Of a DNA stretch of 64,000 nucleotides, positions 16,827 to 25,217 are shown in pieces. The notes below the pieces were generated by a model that did not search any database, was not told the origin of the DNA, and saw only the letters and a program-made list of their open reading frames with translations. This DNA comes from Bin5 sp965261695. GTDB lineage: Bacteria; Chloroflexota; Anaerolineae; Caldilineales; Caldilineaceae. Numbering within the stretch: position 1 is the stretch's first letter; every line of letters begins with the position of its first letter. A program made the translations under genes and the position numbers. The DNA lies in NCBI GenBank assembly GCA_965261695.1, contig OZ253474.1, forward strand, positions 2,604,001-2,668,000. Direction: 5' to 3'.

Positions 16827-17525
16827 ATGTTTTTCTTCGATCCAATCTATCTGATCATCAGTCTGCCTGGCCTTCTGCTGGGTTTTTGGGCACAGAGCAG
16901 GGTCCGCTCTGCCTTCAATAAGTATTCCAAGGTGCCGGCCGGGCGCGGTACGGCCGGCGCGCAGGTGGCGCGCCGTATCCTCGACTCGAACGGACTGGGG
17001 CACGTGAACGTCGAAGAGACGGGCGGCTTCCTGTCCGACCATTATGATCCGTCCAAAAAGATCCTGCGCCTGAGTCCGAAGGTCTATCGGAGTAACAGCC
17101 TGGCCGCAATCGGTGTGGCCGCGCATGAGGCCGGTCACGCGTTGCAGGACAGCACCAACTACGGCCCTCTGGCCCTGCGCAGCGCAGTCGTCCCCACCGT
17201 GCAAATTGGCAGTTGGCTGGGGCCGATCATTTTCTTCATCGGCCTTATGATCCCCAGCGGCTTTGGGCCGACCATAGCGTGGATTGGACTGATTCTCTTC
17301 GGCGCGGTGGCTCTGTTTACGCTGATTACGCTGCCGGTCGAGTTCGACGCCAGCAAGCGGGCCAAGGCGATCCTCGTCAACCAGGGGATCGTCAGCCAGC
17401 AGGAGTTGCAGGGCGTCAACGCGGTGCTGAATGCGGCCGCCCTGACCTACGTGGCCGCTGCGATCCAATCGATCATGACGCTGCTGTACTATGCCTTCAT
17501 CTTGCTGGGCCGCAGCCGCGACTGA
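16827..17525 (+). CDS. YugP-type membrane zinc metallopeptidase
   Basis: A 232-aa membrane protein of the YugP/DUF zinc-protease family. It has an N-terminal membrane helix (FFFDPIYLIISLPGLLLGFW), then a soluble part with RLSPKVYRSNSLAAIGVAAH and the zinc motif HEAGHAL near residues 105-111. Two further hydrophobic segments follow around residues 130-175, then PVEFDASKRAK and a last membrane helix. GAGGTGAG precedes the ATG at 16827. It is followed 70 bases later by a small membrane-protein gene in the same direction. The substrate is unknown. Confidence 0.88.
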   Translation: MFFFDPIYLIISLPGLLLGFWAQSRVRSAFNKYSKVPAGRGTAGAQVARRILDSNGLGHVNVEETGGFLSDHYDPSKKILRLSPKVYRSNSLAAIGVAAHEAGHALQDSTNYGPLALRSAVVPTVQIGSWLGPIIFFIGLMIPSGFGPTIAWIGLILFGAVALFTLITLPVEFDASKRAKAILVNQGIVSQQELQGVNAVLNAAALTYVAAAIQSIMTLLYYAFILLGRSRD

Positions 17526-17596
17526 ACGCGCGACGGCGCGGTTCCGCCTGACGGCGTTCGCAGAATTCTGCGCATAGCTCCAACGGAGTGTGAAAT

Positions 17597-17869
17597 ATGT
17601 TTACTGGACAACAGTCCTCTGTACGTTTCTTTCGCGCAGGGCAGCGAATATCCCAGCAGGCCGGTGGTTTGGGGCGCTGGCTGATGATTGCGCCGGGGCT
17701 GATACTGATGCTCTTTGGCGTTGCGATCCTGCTGTGGCCGGAGTTGTTGGCCTATATGGTGGCGGGTCTCTTCATTGCGGTCGGCTTCAGCATCACCGGC
17801 TGGGGCTGGCGGCTTTCCAGGAGACAGCGCAACGCGGCGGCCCGCTGGCAATATGTGGATGAGGATTGA
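17597..17869 (+). CDS. Small membrane protein, two predicted helices
   Basis: A 90-aa protein. Residues about 28-48 (WLMIAPGLILMLFGVAILLW) and 50-68 (LLAYMVAGLFIAVGFSITGW) form a helical hairpin, and the ends are basic. GGAGTG lies 8 bases before the ATG at 17597. It follows the YugP-type protease gene with a 71-base gap and may share its transcript. I recognise no specific family; similar small membrane proteins are often stress-linked. Confidence 0.7.
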   Translation: MFTGQQSSVRFFRAGQRISQQAGGLGRWLMIAPGLILMLFGVAILLWPELLAYMVAGLFIAVGFSITGWGWRLSRRQRNAAARWQYVDED

Positions 17870-17914
17870 GAACGGCGGTTTTCAGTGGTCAGAGGGCCGC
17901 AAAAGAGGCAGCGG

Positions 17915-18304
17915 CTAACCATCGTCAACTTCGATGGTGTGCTCTTCCTCGCCGGACTGCCACACACCGTCTCGATCGCCGACAGCCCATTTCGAGCGGA
18001 TATGGATGAAACGGGCGCCCCGTCTTTTGCGGGGTTGCGCGGGTGAACGCGGCGCGCGCTGGCTGAGCGCGTTGGCAGCCAGCGTCGGCAACTGTTTGCG
18101 CAGCAGTTGCCATCCGGCCCGCAGCACCAGGCCGGTCAGACCGGCCGCAACCGGCAGCCCGACTTTCGCCACCACCGCTGGCAGGTTGTTGCGGCGTTCA
18201 AGCGGATAGCCATCCTGGGTATTGTAGCCGCATTCGCTGCAGTGGCGCGCCGCCATCGCCACATCCTGGCCGCAGTTGGGGCAAACCCGAAACACCTCGC
18301 TCAT
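17915..18304 (-). CDS. Zinc-ribbon protein with hydrophobic segment
   Basis: A 129-aa protein. It begins MSEVFRVCPNCGQDVAMAAR and carries two CxxC knuckles (CPNC and CSEC) in residues 8-30. A hydrophobic stretch follows (VVAKVGLPVAAGLTGLVLRA), probably one membrane helix, then a basic linker and an acidic tail. The ATG at 18304 has GAAGGG upstream and starts directly at the zinc ribbon, so it is preferred over longer in-frame extensions up to 18391. It is convergent with the small membrane-protein gene. Function is unknown. Confidence 0.7.
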   Translation of the reverse strand: MSEVFRVCPNCGQDVAMAARHCSECGYNTQDGYPLERRNNLPAVVAKVGLPVAAGLTGLVLRAGWQLLRKQLPTLAANALSQRAPRSPAQPRKRRGARFIHIRSKWAVGDRDGVWQSGEEEHTIEVDDG

Positions 18305-18495
18305 AACTGAACCCTTCTCGCTCCTGCCCGAAAGGGACGCGTTCGATAACGTCCTCGCTAAGGTAAGAAAAAAGTATAGCACCGTTTGCACGATCTCTCA
18401 AGAGGGGTGAGCGGCTGGCTGCATCCCAAATTTTTGGGAACGTGTCCCAGGGGTCGCGGCTGTCTCGCCCGCAGCCAGCTTCGGCTCCCGCGCCT

Positions 18496-18655
18496 GTTGA
18501 AGAACTGCTCCAGGAGGTGACGGATGCAGGTCGCCTCTGGCCACAATCGGACCGTAGTTCACCTGCTTCTCGTGAATGAAGACGCCGCCTGAGCCGCTGC
18601 CGTCAACTGTCTCCATCAAATCAACTGCATGGATCACAGTTCCGACAACTGCTGA
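18496..18655. repeat. Dispersed repeat A, copy 1
   Basis: About 160 bases resembling 34012-34170. Shared landmarks are TTGAAGAACTGCTC at the left, AACTGCATG(G/A)ATCACA near the right and C(C/G)GACAACTG at the end. The two copies differ by small indels. No gene is in it. Confidence 0.6.
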
Positions 18656-18814
18656 GCATCCTGCTCCTTCAGAGCATCTCAGCAACCCACCCCCATTCTG
18701 AAAAGAGTCCTGGAAATTCCAGGCACTGCAAACTCCCCGATTTTGTCGTACAATTGTGCGAAACATAAACGATCGCAGCCGCGGCCCTGCCGCAAACGTA
18801 AGCCAGCTTCAAGT

Positions 18815-19200
18815 AAGAGTCATGTCATTTTGCCCATCCTGCCCCCGGCGCGGCAACCATGCGCAGCAAACTGCTGCCCTCCCTGCCCAGCCGGTGCCGC
18901 AACCGCCCGCTGCCCGCCATACCCGGGAAAACCATTTTGGGACGAGAAATGACGAGAAATGACGACAAGATACGACACGATATGACAGAACACGCCCAAA
19001 CGTGCCCGGACACAAGAAAAGAAAAATAGCGCGGCTAAACGCGACAAAACGCGACCTGGCGAACTCGCAAACTCCCGCAAACTCTCGTACGAGCGCACCT
19101 GTCCTAGGCGCCCATCACGTCGCCTGCAAGCGGTCCGGAAACCCGGACGTAGCCGCAATCGCGCTCCCATTCTGGGATGCACCCGCGCGGCTTCTTTTTG
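18815..19200. repeat. Dispersed repeat B, copy 1
   Basis: A GC-rich block (CCGCAACCGCCCGCTGCCCG) followed by degenerate 10-12-base units such as GACGAGAAAT and ACGACACGAT, then ACTCTCGTACGAGCGC and CCCATTCTGGGATGCACCCG. Parts recur at 35650-36180 and 49490-49790. Confidence 0.55.
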
Positions 19201-19205
19201 TGCTG

Positions 19206-19235
19206 TTGGCGGGCCAATAGAGCCAATGATATAAT
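19206..19235 (+). promoter_or_regulatory. Sigma-70 promoter for the sugar ABC transporter operon
   Basis: TTGGCG (19206-19211) and a perfect TATAAT (19230-19235) are separated by 18 bases. The pair lies about 65-100 bases before the first permease gene. Confidence 0.6.
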
Positions 19236-19299
19236 ATTCTTGGTCATGGCATCATGGCCGCCCCTTTTTAGTCCATAGGCAGATTGCATAGCTGATATC

Positions 19300-20256
19300 G
19301 TGCATACTCCACACGCTGACGCGGGCAGCGTACTAATGCACAGTGCGAGCCAGGCTTCGCTGCCGCAAAGGATGTGGCGGGCGAAGCGGTATTATCTGTA
19401 CCTCGTGCCGATCTTCGTGCTGCTGGGCATCTTCTCCTACTCCCCGCCGCTGATGGCGCTCTACTATTCGCTCAGCAAATTCAACGGTGTTCAACTCAGA
19501 GTCATCGGGCTGGGCAACTTCAGCGACCTGTTTCAGGATCGGCTCTTCCTCACCTCGGTCGGCAACGTGCTCAAGCTGATGGTCGCCAACGTGCTCACCG
19601 GGCTGATCCCGCCGTTGTTGGCGGCCGAGTTGATCTTCCTCGTTCGCAGCCAGCGCGCGGCCAACTTCTATCGCACCATGTTTCTGATTCCAACGCTGGT
19701 GCCGGCCATGGTGGTGATTCTGACCTGGCGCTACATCTATCATGCGCGCTACGGTCTGATCAACACGTTCCTCACCGCGATTGGTCTTGATTTCCTGCGG
19801 CATGATTGGCTGGGAAGTTTCGACACCGCGTTGCTGTCGCTTATGTTCTTCGGCTTTCCGTGGATACATGGCGCGTCGTTGCTCATCCTGTTGGCCGGGC
19901 TGATCAACATCCCCAACGAGATCTTTGACTCCTATCGCATGGATGCAGGCTGGGGGATTCGCAGGATCTGGCACATTGATTTGCCGCTGATCCTGGGCGC
20001 GGTCAGGCTGGTGATTGTGCTGGCGATCATCAACACGCTGCAAGGGCTTACACTGCAGTTCGCGTTGACGGGCGGGGGGCCGGGGAACGCAACGATGGTG
20101 CCGGCCTACTATATGTACCGTGAGGCCTTCTTCAACTCCCGTTTTGGCTATGCTTCGGCGATCGGCGTCGTTCTGTTCCTGGTGGTTCTGGGCGCGACGT
20201 TTGTCAATCTGCGCTTTGTGCGCTCTGATGTCGAATACGAACCGGACGCAGGGTGA
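19300..20256 (+). CDS. Sugar ABC transporter permease (MalF-like)
   Basis: A 318-aa inner-membrane permease of the carbohydrate-uptake CUT1 family, with six hydrophobic segments. The EAA loop is IFDSYRMDAGWGIRRIWHID followed by LPLI, and the family motif LTGGGPGNAT lies near the C-terminus. It pairs with the next permease to form the channel for sugar or oligosaccharide import. The GTG at 19300 or the ATG at 19336 could be the start; neither has a clear ribosome-binding site. The second permease gene begins 11 bases after this stop. Confidence 0.9.
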   Translation: MHTPHADAGSVLMHSASQASLPQRMWRAKRYYLYLVPIFVLLGIFSYSPPLMALYYSLSKFNGVQLRVIGLGNFSDLFQDRLFLTSVGNVLKLMVANVLTGLIPPLLAAELIFLVRSQRAANFYRTMFLIPTLVPAMVVILTWRYIYHARYGLINTFLTAIGLDFLRHDWLGSFDTALLSLMFFGFPWIHGASLLILLAGLINIPNEIFDSYRMDAGWGIRRIWHIDLPLILGAVRLVIVLAIINTLQGLTLQFALTGGGPGNATMVPAYYMYREAFFNSRFGYASAIGVVLFLVVLGATFVNLRFVRSDVEYEPDAG

Positions 20257-20266
20257 GGTGAGCATC

Positions 20267-21127
20267 GTGACCGCGAACGCACAGCGCTCCACGACGACCG
20301 CAGGATTCGTGCGCAGGTGGGACCTGCCGGCGCACATCACATTGGTCGTCCTGTTGTTCCTGGCGTTGCTGCCGGTCGCAATGTTACTGATCCAGGCCGG
20401 CAAGTCGGGCCACCAGTTCGACGCCAATCCGTGGGGGATTATGCTGCCCTATCACTTTGACAACTATACCAGGATTGCCCCTGCCGTGACCGGCTACATC
20501 AAGAACACGATTATCGTGAGTACGGTTGCGACCGGCATGGCCGTCATGCTGGCCAGCTATTCCTCCTACATCTTTGCCCGTTTTTCCTTTCCCGGCAAGG
20601 AGATTCTCTTCTATTCCATCATCGGCTTGATGATGATTCCGTTTGTCCTCAGCCTGGTTCCGCAGTACATGCTGGTTTTGCGGCTGCAGTTGACGGGCAC
20701 CCGTTGGGCCTTGATCTTTCCTTATGCGGCCGGCGGCGCGGTCTTCGGCGTATTCCTGCTGCGGCCCTTTATGGCGAGCCTGCCGGAAGAGCTTTTCGAG
20801 GCCGCACGGATAGACGGCGCGGGCGAGTGGCAGTCATACCGTTGGCTTGCCTTCCCCCTCTCCACGCCGATTATGGCGACGCTGGCCATCCTGCTGGTGC
20901 TGGGGCAGTGGAACGACATCATCTGGGCCTCGGTAGTCATCAGCGATGAGGAGCTTTACACGGTCTCGCTCGGCGTGTGGAGCATTGTGCGAGCCTACAC
21001 GGAACAGACCCAGTGGGGAATTGTATTCGCCGGTTTTACGGTTACCTCAATGCCCATCATTATTCTCTTCATTTTTACACGCAACCTCTTCATCAGGGGG
21101 TTGTCATCGGGCGCGCTCAAGGTGTAG
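20267..21127 (+). CDS. Sugar ABC transporter permease (MalG-like)
   Basis: A 286-aa permease and partner of the preceding gene. It has about six membrane helices and the EAA loop EELFEAARIDGAGEWQSYRW followed by LAFPLSTP, and ends in LFIRGLSSGALKV, a typical MalG-family end. The GTG at 20267 is chosen because GAGGTGAG lies 7 bases upstream; the open frame itself extends further left into the first permease gene. No nucleotide-binding (MalK-like) gene is in the operon, as is common where one shared ATPase serves several importers. Confidence 0.9.
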   Translation: MTANAQRSTTTAGFVRRWDLPAHITLVVLLFLALLPVAMLLIQAGKSGHQFDANPWGIMLPYHFDNYTRIAPAVTGYIKNTIIVSTVATGMAVMLASYSSYIFARFSFPGKEILFYSIIGLMMIPFVLSLVPQYMLVLRLQLTGTRWALIFPYAAGGAVFGVFLLRPFMASLPEELFEAARIDGAGEWQSYRWLAFPLSTPIMATLAILLVLGQWNDIIWASVVISDEELYTVSLGVWSIVRAYTEQTQWGIVFAGFTVTSMPIIILFIFTRNLFIRGLSSGALKV

Positions 21128-21231
21128 CCCTGCAAAGCTAAGGAGGTGAATCCCTGAACTGTCAAGCATTCTGTTTTTGAAGCGGCTGTATTCAGCATCG
21201 AACCGCTGTCATGAAAAAGGAGAAGACAAGG

Positions 21232-22857
21232 ATGATACCCATGAGAGACGTATTCCAAAAGCTGCAGCGGACCTTTGGCGGTCGCCAGCGGAGGCTGGTC
21301 GGAACGTTGGCCGTCATTACAGTTTTCCTCTTGAGCGCCTGCGCCGCGCCCGCGGTGGTCGAGCGGGTTGTCGAAGTCGAGGTGCCGGCGAGCGGCCACC
21401 TGGCGATCGACTACCAGGGTGAGCTTGAAGTGTTTGTTTCCGGTTATGACCTGACCGAGGCGTTGACAGAGGCCCAAAAGGCTGCCGGTCTGAAGGGCAA
21501 TGAGGGCCTGGAAGAGCTGATCGCCGAGTGGGAGGCGATGCACCCGGGCATCGATATCGTGCCTGTGCCAGGGCCGGTTGGACCGTCAGGGCAGGACCCC
21601 TTTCAGTGGTTCGTCAATACACAGGTCCCCGCCGGTCAGGGGCCGGACATCTTTTTCTACTACGGGCATACGCTCTACAACGGCGCGGCCGGTGACAAGG
21701 GGCTGATGGTCCCGTTGGACGCCTACCTGCTGCAACCCAACCCCTATGTGCCGGCAGGTGAACCGGGCAGCGAGAGATGGATCGATATCTTCGAGAACGG
21801 CTTCTCGGGCGCCATCGCCCAGGAACGCAGCGCGGCCGGCCACTACTACGGCATACCGGTTGATGCCGCCCCGATCACGATCTGGTACAACAAGACCGTT
21901 ATAGAAGAACTGGGGCTGGAGTTCCCCTTCCCCAACTACTACAGTGACCTTGTCGCTCTCCTTGAGCAGTTGCGGCAGGCCGGTTACGAGGTTCCGATTG
22001 TCGGGCAGCTGGGTCCGGCAACCCAATGGGACAACATCATCTTCGACCATTCGCTGCTTGAGCCGGTCGGTTTGGTAGAGTGGGATGTGTTGGACTATAA
22101 GCCCTCGTTGGTCAAGGGCTTCATCGACAAGGAGGAGTTCGCACGGGCCGTCCACCTGGGTCTGTTTGAGGCCACCGGCCCCGAATTCCGCGAGATTCTC
22201 CGTCTGGGCGAGATGTGGTCCTCCTACTTTACCGAGGAATGGAAGGTCAATGGACGCCCCGGCCCGCAAGATTTCATCAGCGGCAACGCGCCCGTCTTTC
22301 TGAGCGGTATGTGGATGGCGCAGAACTTCCTGACCAACCCGGAAATCGACTTCGAGGTCGGTGTGGCCACCAACCCGCTGATCGGGCCGAAAGAGTCGGA
22401 GTTGGCCGATACGAACCCCAGGCCGGGTATAGCCGGTGTGGGAATGACCTTCAACGTTCACTGGCAGACCGCCGAGCGGGGCACCCTGAATGCCGCGATC
22501 GACTTCATCCAGTTCCTCAGCGCGCCCCAGAACTGGCGCAAGGCGCACGAGGCTAAACTGGGCGCGATCTCGATCATCAAGGGCCTGGAACCCAACCTGC
22601 CCGCAGAGTTGGCCGAGGCCGTCCAGGGCGCGATTCCGACCTCGCAGATGGCCTTTGACATTTCAGGCACCTCCACCGACTTCACGCAGCAGACCGAGCG
22701 CCAGACGATCTACACCGAGTTCTACCTGGGCGAAATCACGCTCGATGAGGCGGCTGAACGCTTCCAGCAGAGCCTGCTCGATTGGATCGAGCGCGAGTTG
22801 GAACAGAACGACATGGAGCAGAATCCCAACGGCACCTGGGATCTGAGCAAGTGGTAG
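21232..22857 (+). CDS. Sugar ABC transporter substrate-binding lipoprotein
   Basis: An extracytoplasmic solute-binding protein of about 541 aa. The N-terminal signal has a basic region, a hydrophobic core and a lipobox LLSAC, so it should be lipid-anchored at the Cys. The mature part has the bi-lobed family pattern: ITIWYNKTVIEELGLEFPFP near the hinge, SGMWMAQNF, and a final helical segment LDWIERELEQNDMEQNPNG. The ATG at 21232 is favoured because AAGGAG lies 9-10 bases upstream; an ATG at 21211 adds seven residues without a ribosome-binding site. The ligand is probably a sugar or glycoside, judged from the permease type. Confidence 0.9.
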   Translation: MIPMRDVFQKLQRTFGGRQRRLVGTLAVITVFLLSACAAPAVVERVVEVEVPASGHLAIDYQGELEVFVSGYDLTEALTEAQKAAGLKGNEGLEELIAEWEAMHPGIDIVPVPGPVGPSGQDPFQWFVNTQVPAGQGPDIFFYYGHTLYNGAAGDKGLMVPLDAYLLQPNPYVPAGEPGSERWIDIFENGFSGAIAQERSAAGHYYGIPVDAAPITIWYNKTVIEELGLEFPFPNYYSDLVALLEQLRQAGYEVPIVGQLGPATQWDNIIFDHSLLEPVGLVEWDVLDYKPSLVKGFIDKEEFARAVHLGLFEATGPEFREILRLGEMWSSYFTEEWKVNGRPGPQDFISGNAPVFLSGMWMAQNFLTNPEIDFEVGVATNPLIGPKESELADTNPRPGIAGVGMTFNVHWQTAERGTLNAAIDFIQFLSAPQNWRKAHEAKLGAISIIKGLEPNLPAELAEAVQGAIPTSQMAFDISGTSTDFTQQTERQTIYTEFYLGEITLDEAAERFQQSLLDWIERELEQNDMEQNPNGTWDLSKW

Positions 22858-22969
22858 GAGCGGCGGGCTGCAGGGGGACCTGCGCCGACGCTTTCAACGA
22901 TACTCTACAGCCGGTCATGGGGAGCGCCACGTGCATCCCCATGACCGGCGCACTGTTCAGGAGACGGAT

Positions 22970-23332
22970 ATGGCGCAGACGGCGATACAACAGCTTGAGG
23001 GCTGTATCGAGGCGCAGCAAGCGGGCGCGCTGACGGCAGAAAGCCTGCGGCAGGTCATCGAGACGCTGCGCCGCGGGGGCGCCGGGCAGCAGGAGTTGCT
23101 CTACCTGCAGGCCAGCCATACGTCGGTGGCTGCGCAGGTGATCGGCCTCTCGCTGGTGCAGGACGGGGAGGTCGTCGAGCAGCATCCGGGCGACCCGTGG
23201 CCCTACGAGACGGTGCTGGACGCCATGCGGGACGGCTGGCGGATCGTTCAGTTCCCCAATCTGGCGCTGGTGCCGGATGAGAACCGGCCCACCGGCCTGG
23301 GCTGCGAGTTCATTCTGGAGAAGTGGAGCTAA
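22970..23332 (+). CDS. Small unknown protein in the oxygenase operon
   Basis: A 120-aa soluble protein without a family that I recognise. It has a helical N-terminal half (IQQLEGCIEAQQAGALTAES and LRQVIETLRR) and a mixed C-terminal half ending in LGCEFILEKWS. AGGAGACGG precedes the ATG at 22970. It lies 112 bases after the binding-protein gene and 4 bases before the oxygenase gene, so co-expression with both is likely. No catalytic motif, signal peptide or membrane helix is visible. Confidence 0.75.
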   Translation: MAQTAIQQLEGCIEAQQAGALTAESLRQVIETLRRGGAGQQELLYLQASHTSVAAQVIGLSLVQDGEVVEQHPGDPWPYETVLDAMRDGWRIVQFPNLALVPDENRPTGLGCEFILEKWS

Positions 23333-23336
23333 AGCG

Positions 23337-24188
23337 ATGAAAACTTACTACGACTGTGAACCGACGCTGAGCGATGGCGAGGTGCTGGACCTGTGCAAAC
23401 GAGGCTATATCCGGCTGGAGGCGGTCGTGCCAGAGGAGATCAACGCCCGCGCCCGCGCCTTTCTGGAGAAGAATACCTCGCATGAACCGACCGAGATTAT
23501 GTATGAAGATTGGTTTGCCGAGGGCGTGATCAAGAATCCGCAGGCGGCGGGCGCGGTGCGGTCGCTGTTGGGCGTTAATTTCGGACTGCCCCTGCTGATG
23601 AGCAACCACCGCGTCGAATATCCCACGGTCGGGCAGGGCTGGCACCGGGACGGCAACTCGAAGTTCACGCATGAGCTGCGCAACTTGCAGGTCTTCTATC
23701 TGCCGCAGGACTGCACGATGGCGATGGGGCCGACCGAGATTCTGCCCGGTTCGCACCTGCTCTACTCGGCCAGCGACCACCTCAATCACCTGGACCGGGT
23801 GCGCGGTAGCGACTTCATGGCCGGGCCGGCGGGGTCGATCTTCATCACGGTCTACTCGATCTGGCACCGGCGCTCGAGTTCGATGCGGGCCAAGAAGCCG
23901 GGGATCAGGAATGCGCTGAAGTACAACTATTTCCGCACGGCGCCGCCGCAGCGCGACTGGCGCATCGACCCGGATTTCGATTTTGGCAACGCCCCCTACC
24001 TGCCGGCGAAGGATGACGCCGGCTACTACCGCGATAAATGGCTGGCGGCGAGCCATGTGGCAGAGATGTTCCTGTGGCTGTGCGGCAAGCACCCGCAGTT
24101 TAAGACGGAGGGCGGGCAGACCTGGCCGCTGAATGCGGCGACGGCCCGCTTTACCGACGCGCCATACGGCGTTCCCCCGGGATTGTAA
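23337..24188 (+). CDS. Phytanoyl-CoA dioxygenase (PhyH) family protein 1
   Basis: A 283-aa Fe(II)/2-oxoglutarate-dependent oxygenase. The iron facial triad is visible as H103-x-D105 (WHRDGN) and H177 (IWHRRS), with GPTEILPGSH between them and an Arg in KKPGIRNALK for 2-oxoglutarate. The family hydroxylates diverse small molecules, and the PhyH name does not imply phytanic acid here. The ATG at 23337 starts 4 bases after the previous stop. It is the last gene of the importer operon and is followed by a terminator-like hairpin. A modified sugar or an osmolyte would be a reasonable substrate guess. Confidence 0.88.
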   Translation: MKTYYDCEPTLSDGEVLDLCKRGYIRLEAVVPEEINARARAFLEKNTSHEPTEIMYEDWFAEGVIKNPQAAGAVRSLLGVNFGLPLLMSNHRVEYPTVGQGWHRDGNSKFTHELRNLQVFYLPQDCTMAMGPTEILPGSHLLYSASDHLNHLDRVRGSDFMAGPAGSIFITVYSIWHRRSSSMRAKKPGIRNALKYNYFRTAPPQRDWRIDPDFDFGNAPYLPAKDDAGYYRDKWLAASHVAEMFLWLCGKHPQFKTEGGQTWPLNAATARFTDAPYGVPPGL

Positions 24189-24193
24189 AACAG

Positions 24194-24220
24194 GGAGTGA
24201 AGCCATGCGGGTTTCACTCC
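24194..24220 (+). terminator. Probable terminator of the importer-oxygenase operon
   Basis: GGAGTGAA (24194-24201) pairs with TTCACTCC (24213-24220) across an 11-base loop. A pyrimidine-rich tail with scattered Ts follows rather than a clean T run. Confidence 0.5.
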
Positions 24221-24326
24221 TCACCCCTCTTTACTTTCTCCGCTCCTATATTCCTTTTCGCAAGGATAGTGAGCAACCCCTGCGATGTTGAGGTTGGCGG
24301 TCAAGGCGCCGTGTAGATGGTAGAGC

Positions 24327-24356
24327 GCGGCGCACCGCGGTCAAGCGGTGCGCCGC
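24327..24356. repeat. Perfect 12-bp GC-rich inverted repeat
   Basis: GCGGCGCACCGC (24327-24338) and GCGGTGCGCCGC (24345-24356) are exact reverse complements around a 6-base loop. There is no T tail on either strand, so it is not a standard terminator. It lies between the ends of two convergent genes (24188 and 24514). The remaining bases of this 325-base gap show nothing else that I can name. Confidence 0.8.
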
Positions 24357-24513
24357 CCGGCGATGAAGAGTTGCGAGGGGAAATTCAGTTGCTGAGGAAA
24401 GATGCGCTGTTTGTAAGACCCATGAATAATTTGCTACAGTTACCAATCGCAATGCACCTTGGATCAAGTCCAGCTTTTGGGGCCGAGCACAATTGCTTAA
24501 CCATTTCGTGGCC

Positions 24514-25044
24514 TTAATATTTGGGCCAACCCAAGTCAAAAAAGTCATAGAAATCGCCAAGCGACTTAAACTTGGGGTCATCTCGATAAAAACTCTTTCC
24601 GCGACGCGCCCACATTTGACTGAGCAAATCAGAAAAAGAAGCTGCAATTACAGGTGAGTACCCCTTCATCGCATGAGAATCCCAAAAGCTATAGCAGCAA
24701 AACCCTAACCTGGAGGGGTTCAAGTCGATCGAGATGTACGCGCCTGAATCTCCGTTGCCGATGACATACCATGAGAACGAAGGTCCATCTCTGAGCTCGT
24801 CTAGTTGTTCTGCAGGGCAATCGTAGATGCCAACCCATGTCTGTACCACTTCGTGTGGTGATACGATGCGTGCCAAGCAGAATTCCCCTTCGACCAATGT
24901 AAGGCCTCCACATAGCTGGTAGAATTGCGCAACATCATCTGGAAGCATATGCCCTTGTTGGACTGTGGGAATCCCTGTAGGCGAATCCAAAAGGCACTGT
25001 GGCTGGCCATGCATGTTTCCAAGCAATTCTACAAGGCCATTCAT
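24514..25044 (-). CDS. SMI1/KNR4 (SUKH) family protein
   Basis: A 176-aa SUKH-fold protein. The family's core motif appears as LPDDVAQFYQLCGGLTL near residues 34-50, followed by the usual WYVIGNGDSGAYISIDL segment and a C-terminal aromatic tail. SUKH proteins often act as immunity proteins against polymorphic or contact-dependent toxins, but some are free-standing. GGAGGA lies 7-8 bases before the ATG at 25044, which fixes the start. No toxin gene is adjacent. Its composition is less GC-rich than its neighbours', which suggests acquisition. It is divergent from the second oxygenase gene. Confidence 0.82.
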   Translation of the reverse strand: MNGLVELLGNMHGQPQCLLDSPTGIPTVQQGHMLPDDVAQFYQLCGGLTLVEGEFCLARIVSPHEVVQTWVGIYDCPAEQLDELRDGPSFSWYVIGNGDSGAYISIDLNPSRLGFCCYSFWDSHAMKGYSPVIAASFSDLLSQMWARRGKSFYRDDPKFKSLGDFYDFFDLGWPKY

Positions 25045-25217
25045 TTCTTGTTTCCTCCAATGCGGTTTGAAAAACGTGTGTTTGCATGGCCCCCAAGACT
25101 GGACCACAGAACGGGGAAAATAAGGTGCATCCAGACGGACGCGCGGCGAATCGTGTTTCCTAAAGCGTGGAGTTGTGATAGATTGACCGGCAAGAAAATG
25201 CCACTGAGGAGAAGAAG

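Larger units (their letters stand above)
18305..19205. other. Non-coding repeat-rich intergenic region
   Basis: About 0.9 kb without a convincing gene. It holds a palindrome TCCCAAATTTTTGGGA (18424-18439), a copy of repeat A (18496-18655) and a copy of repeat B (18815-19200). The open frames here do not look like proteins. Confidence 0.65.

Noticed and set aside
18398..18766. Leftward 122-codon frame in the repeat A region
   Set aside because: It has no ribosome-binding site or family similarity, and its similarity to the 34 kb copy is at DNA level with frame changes.
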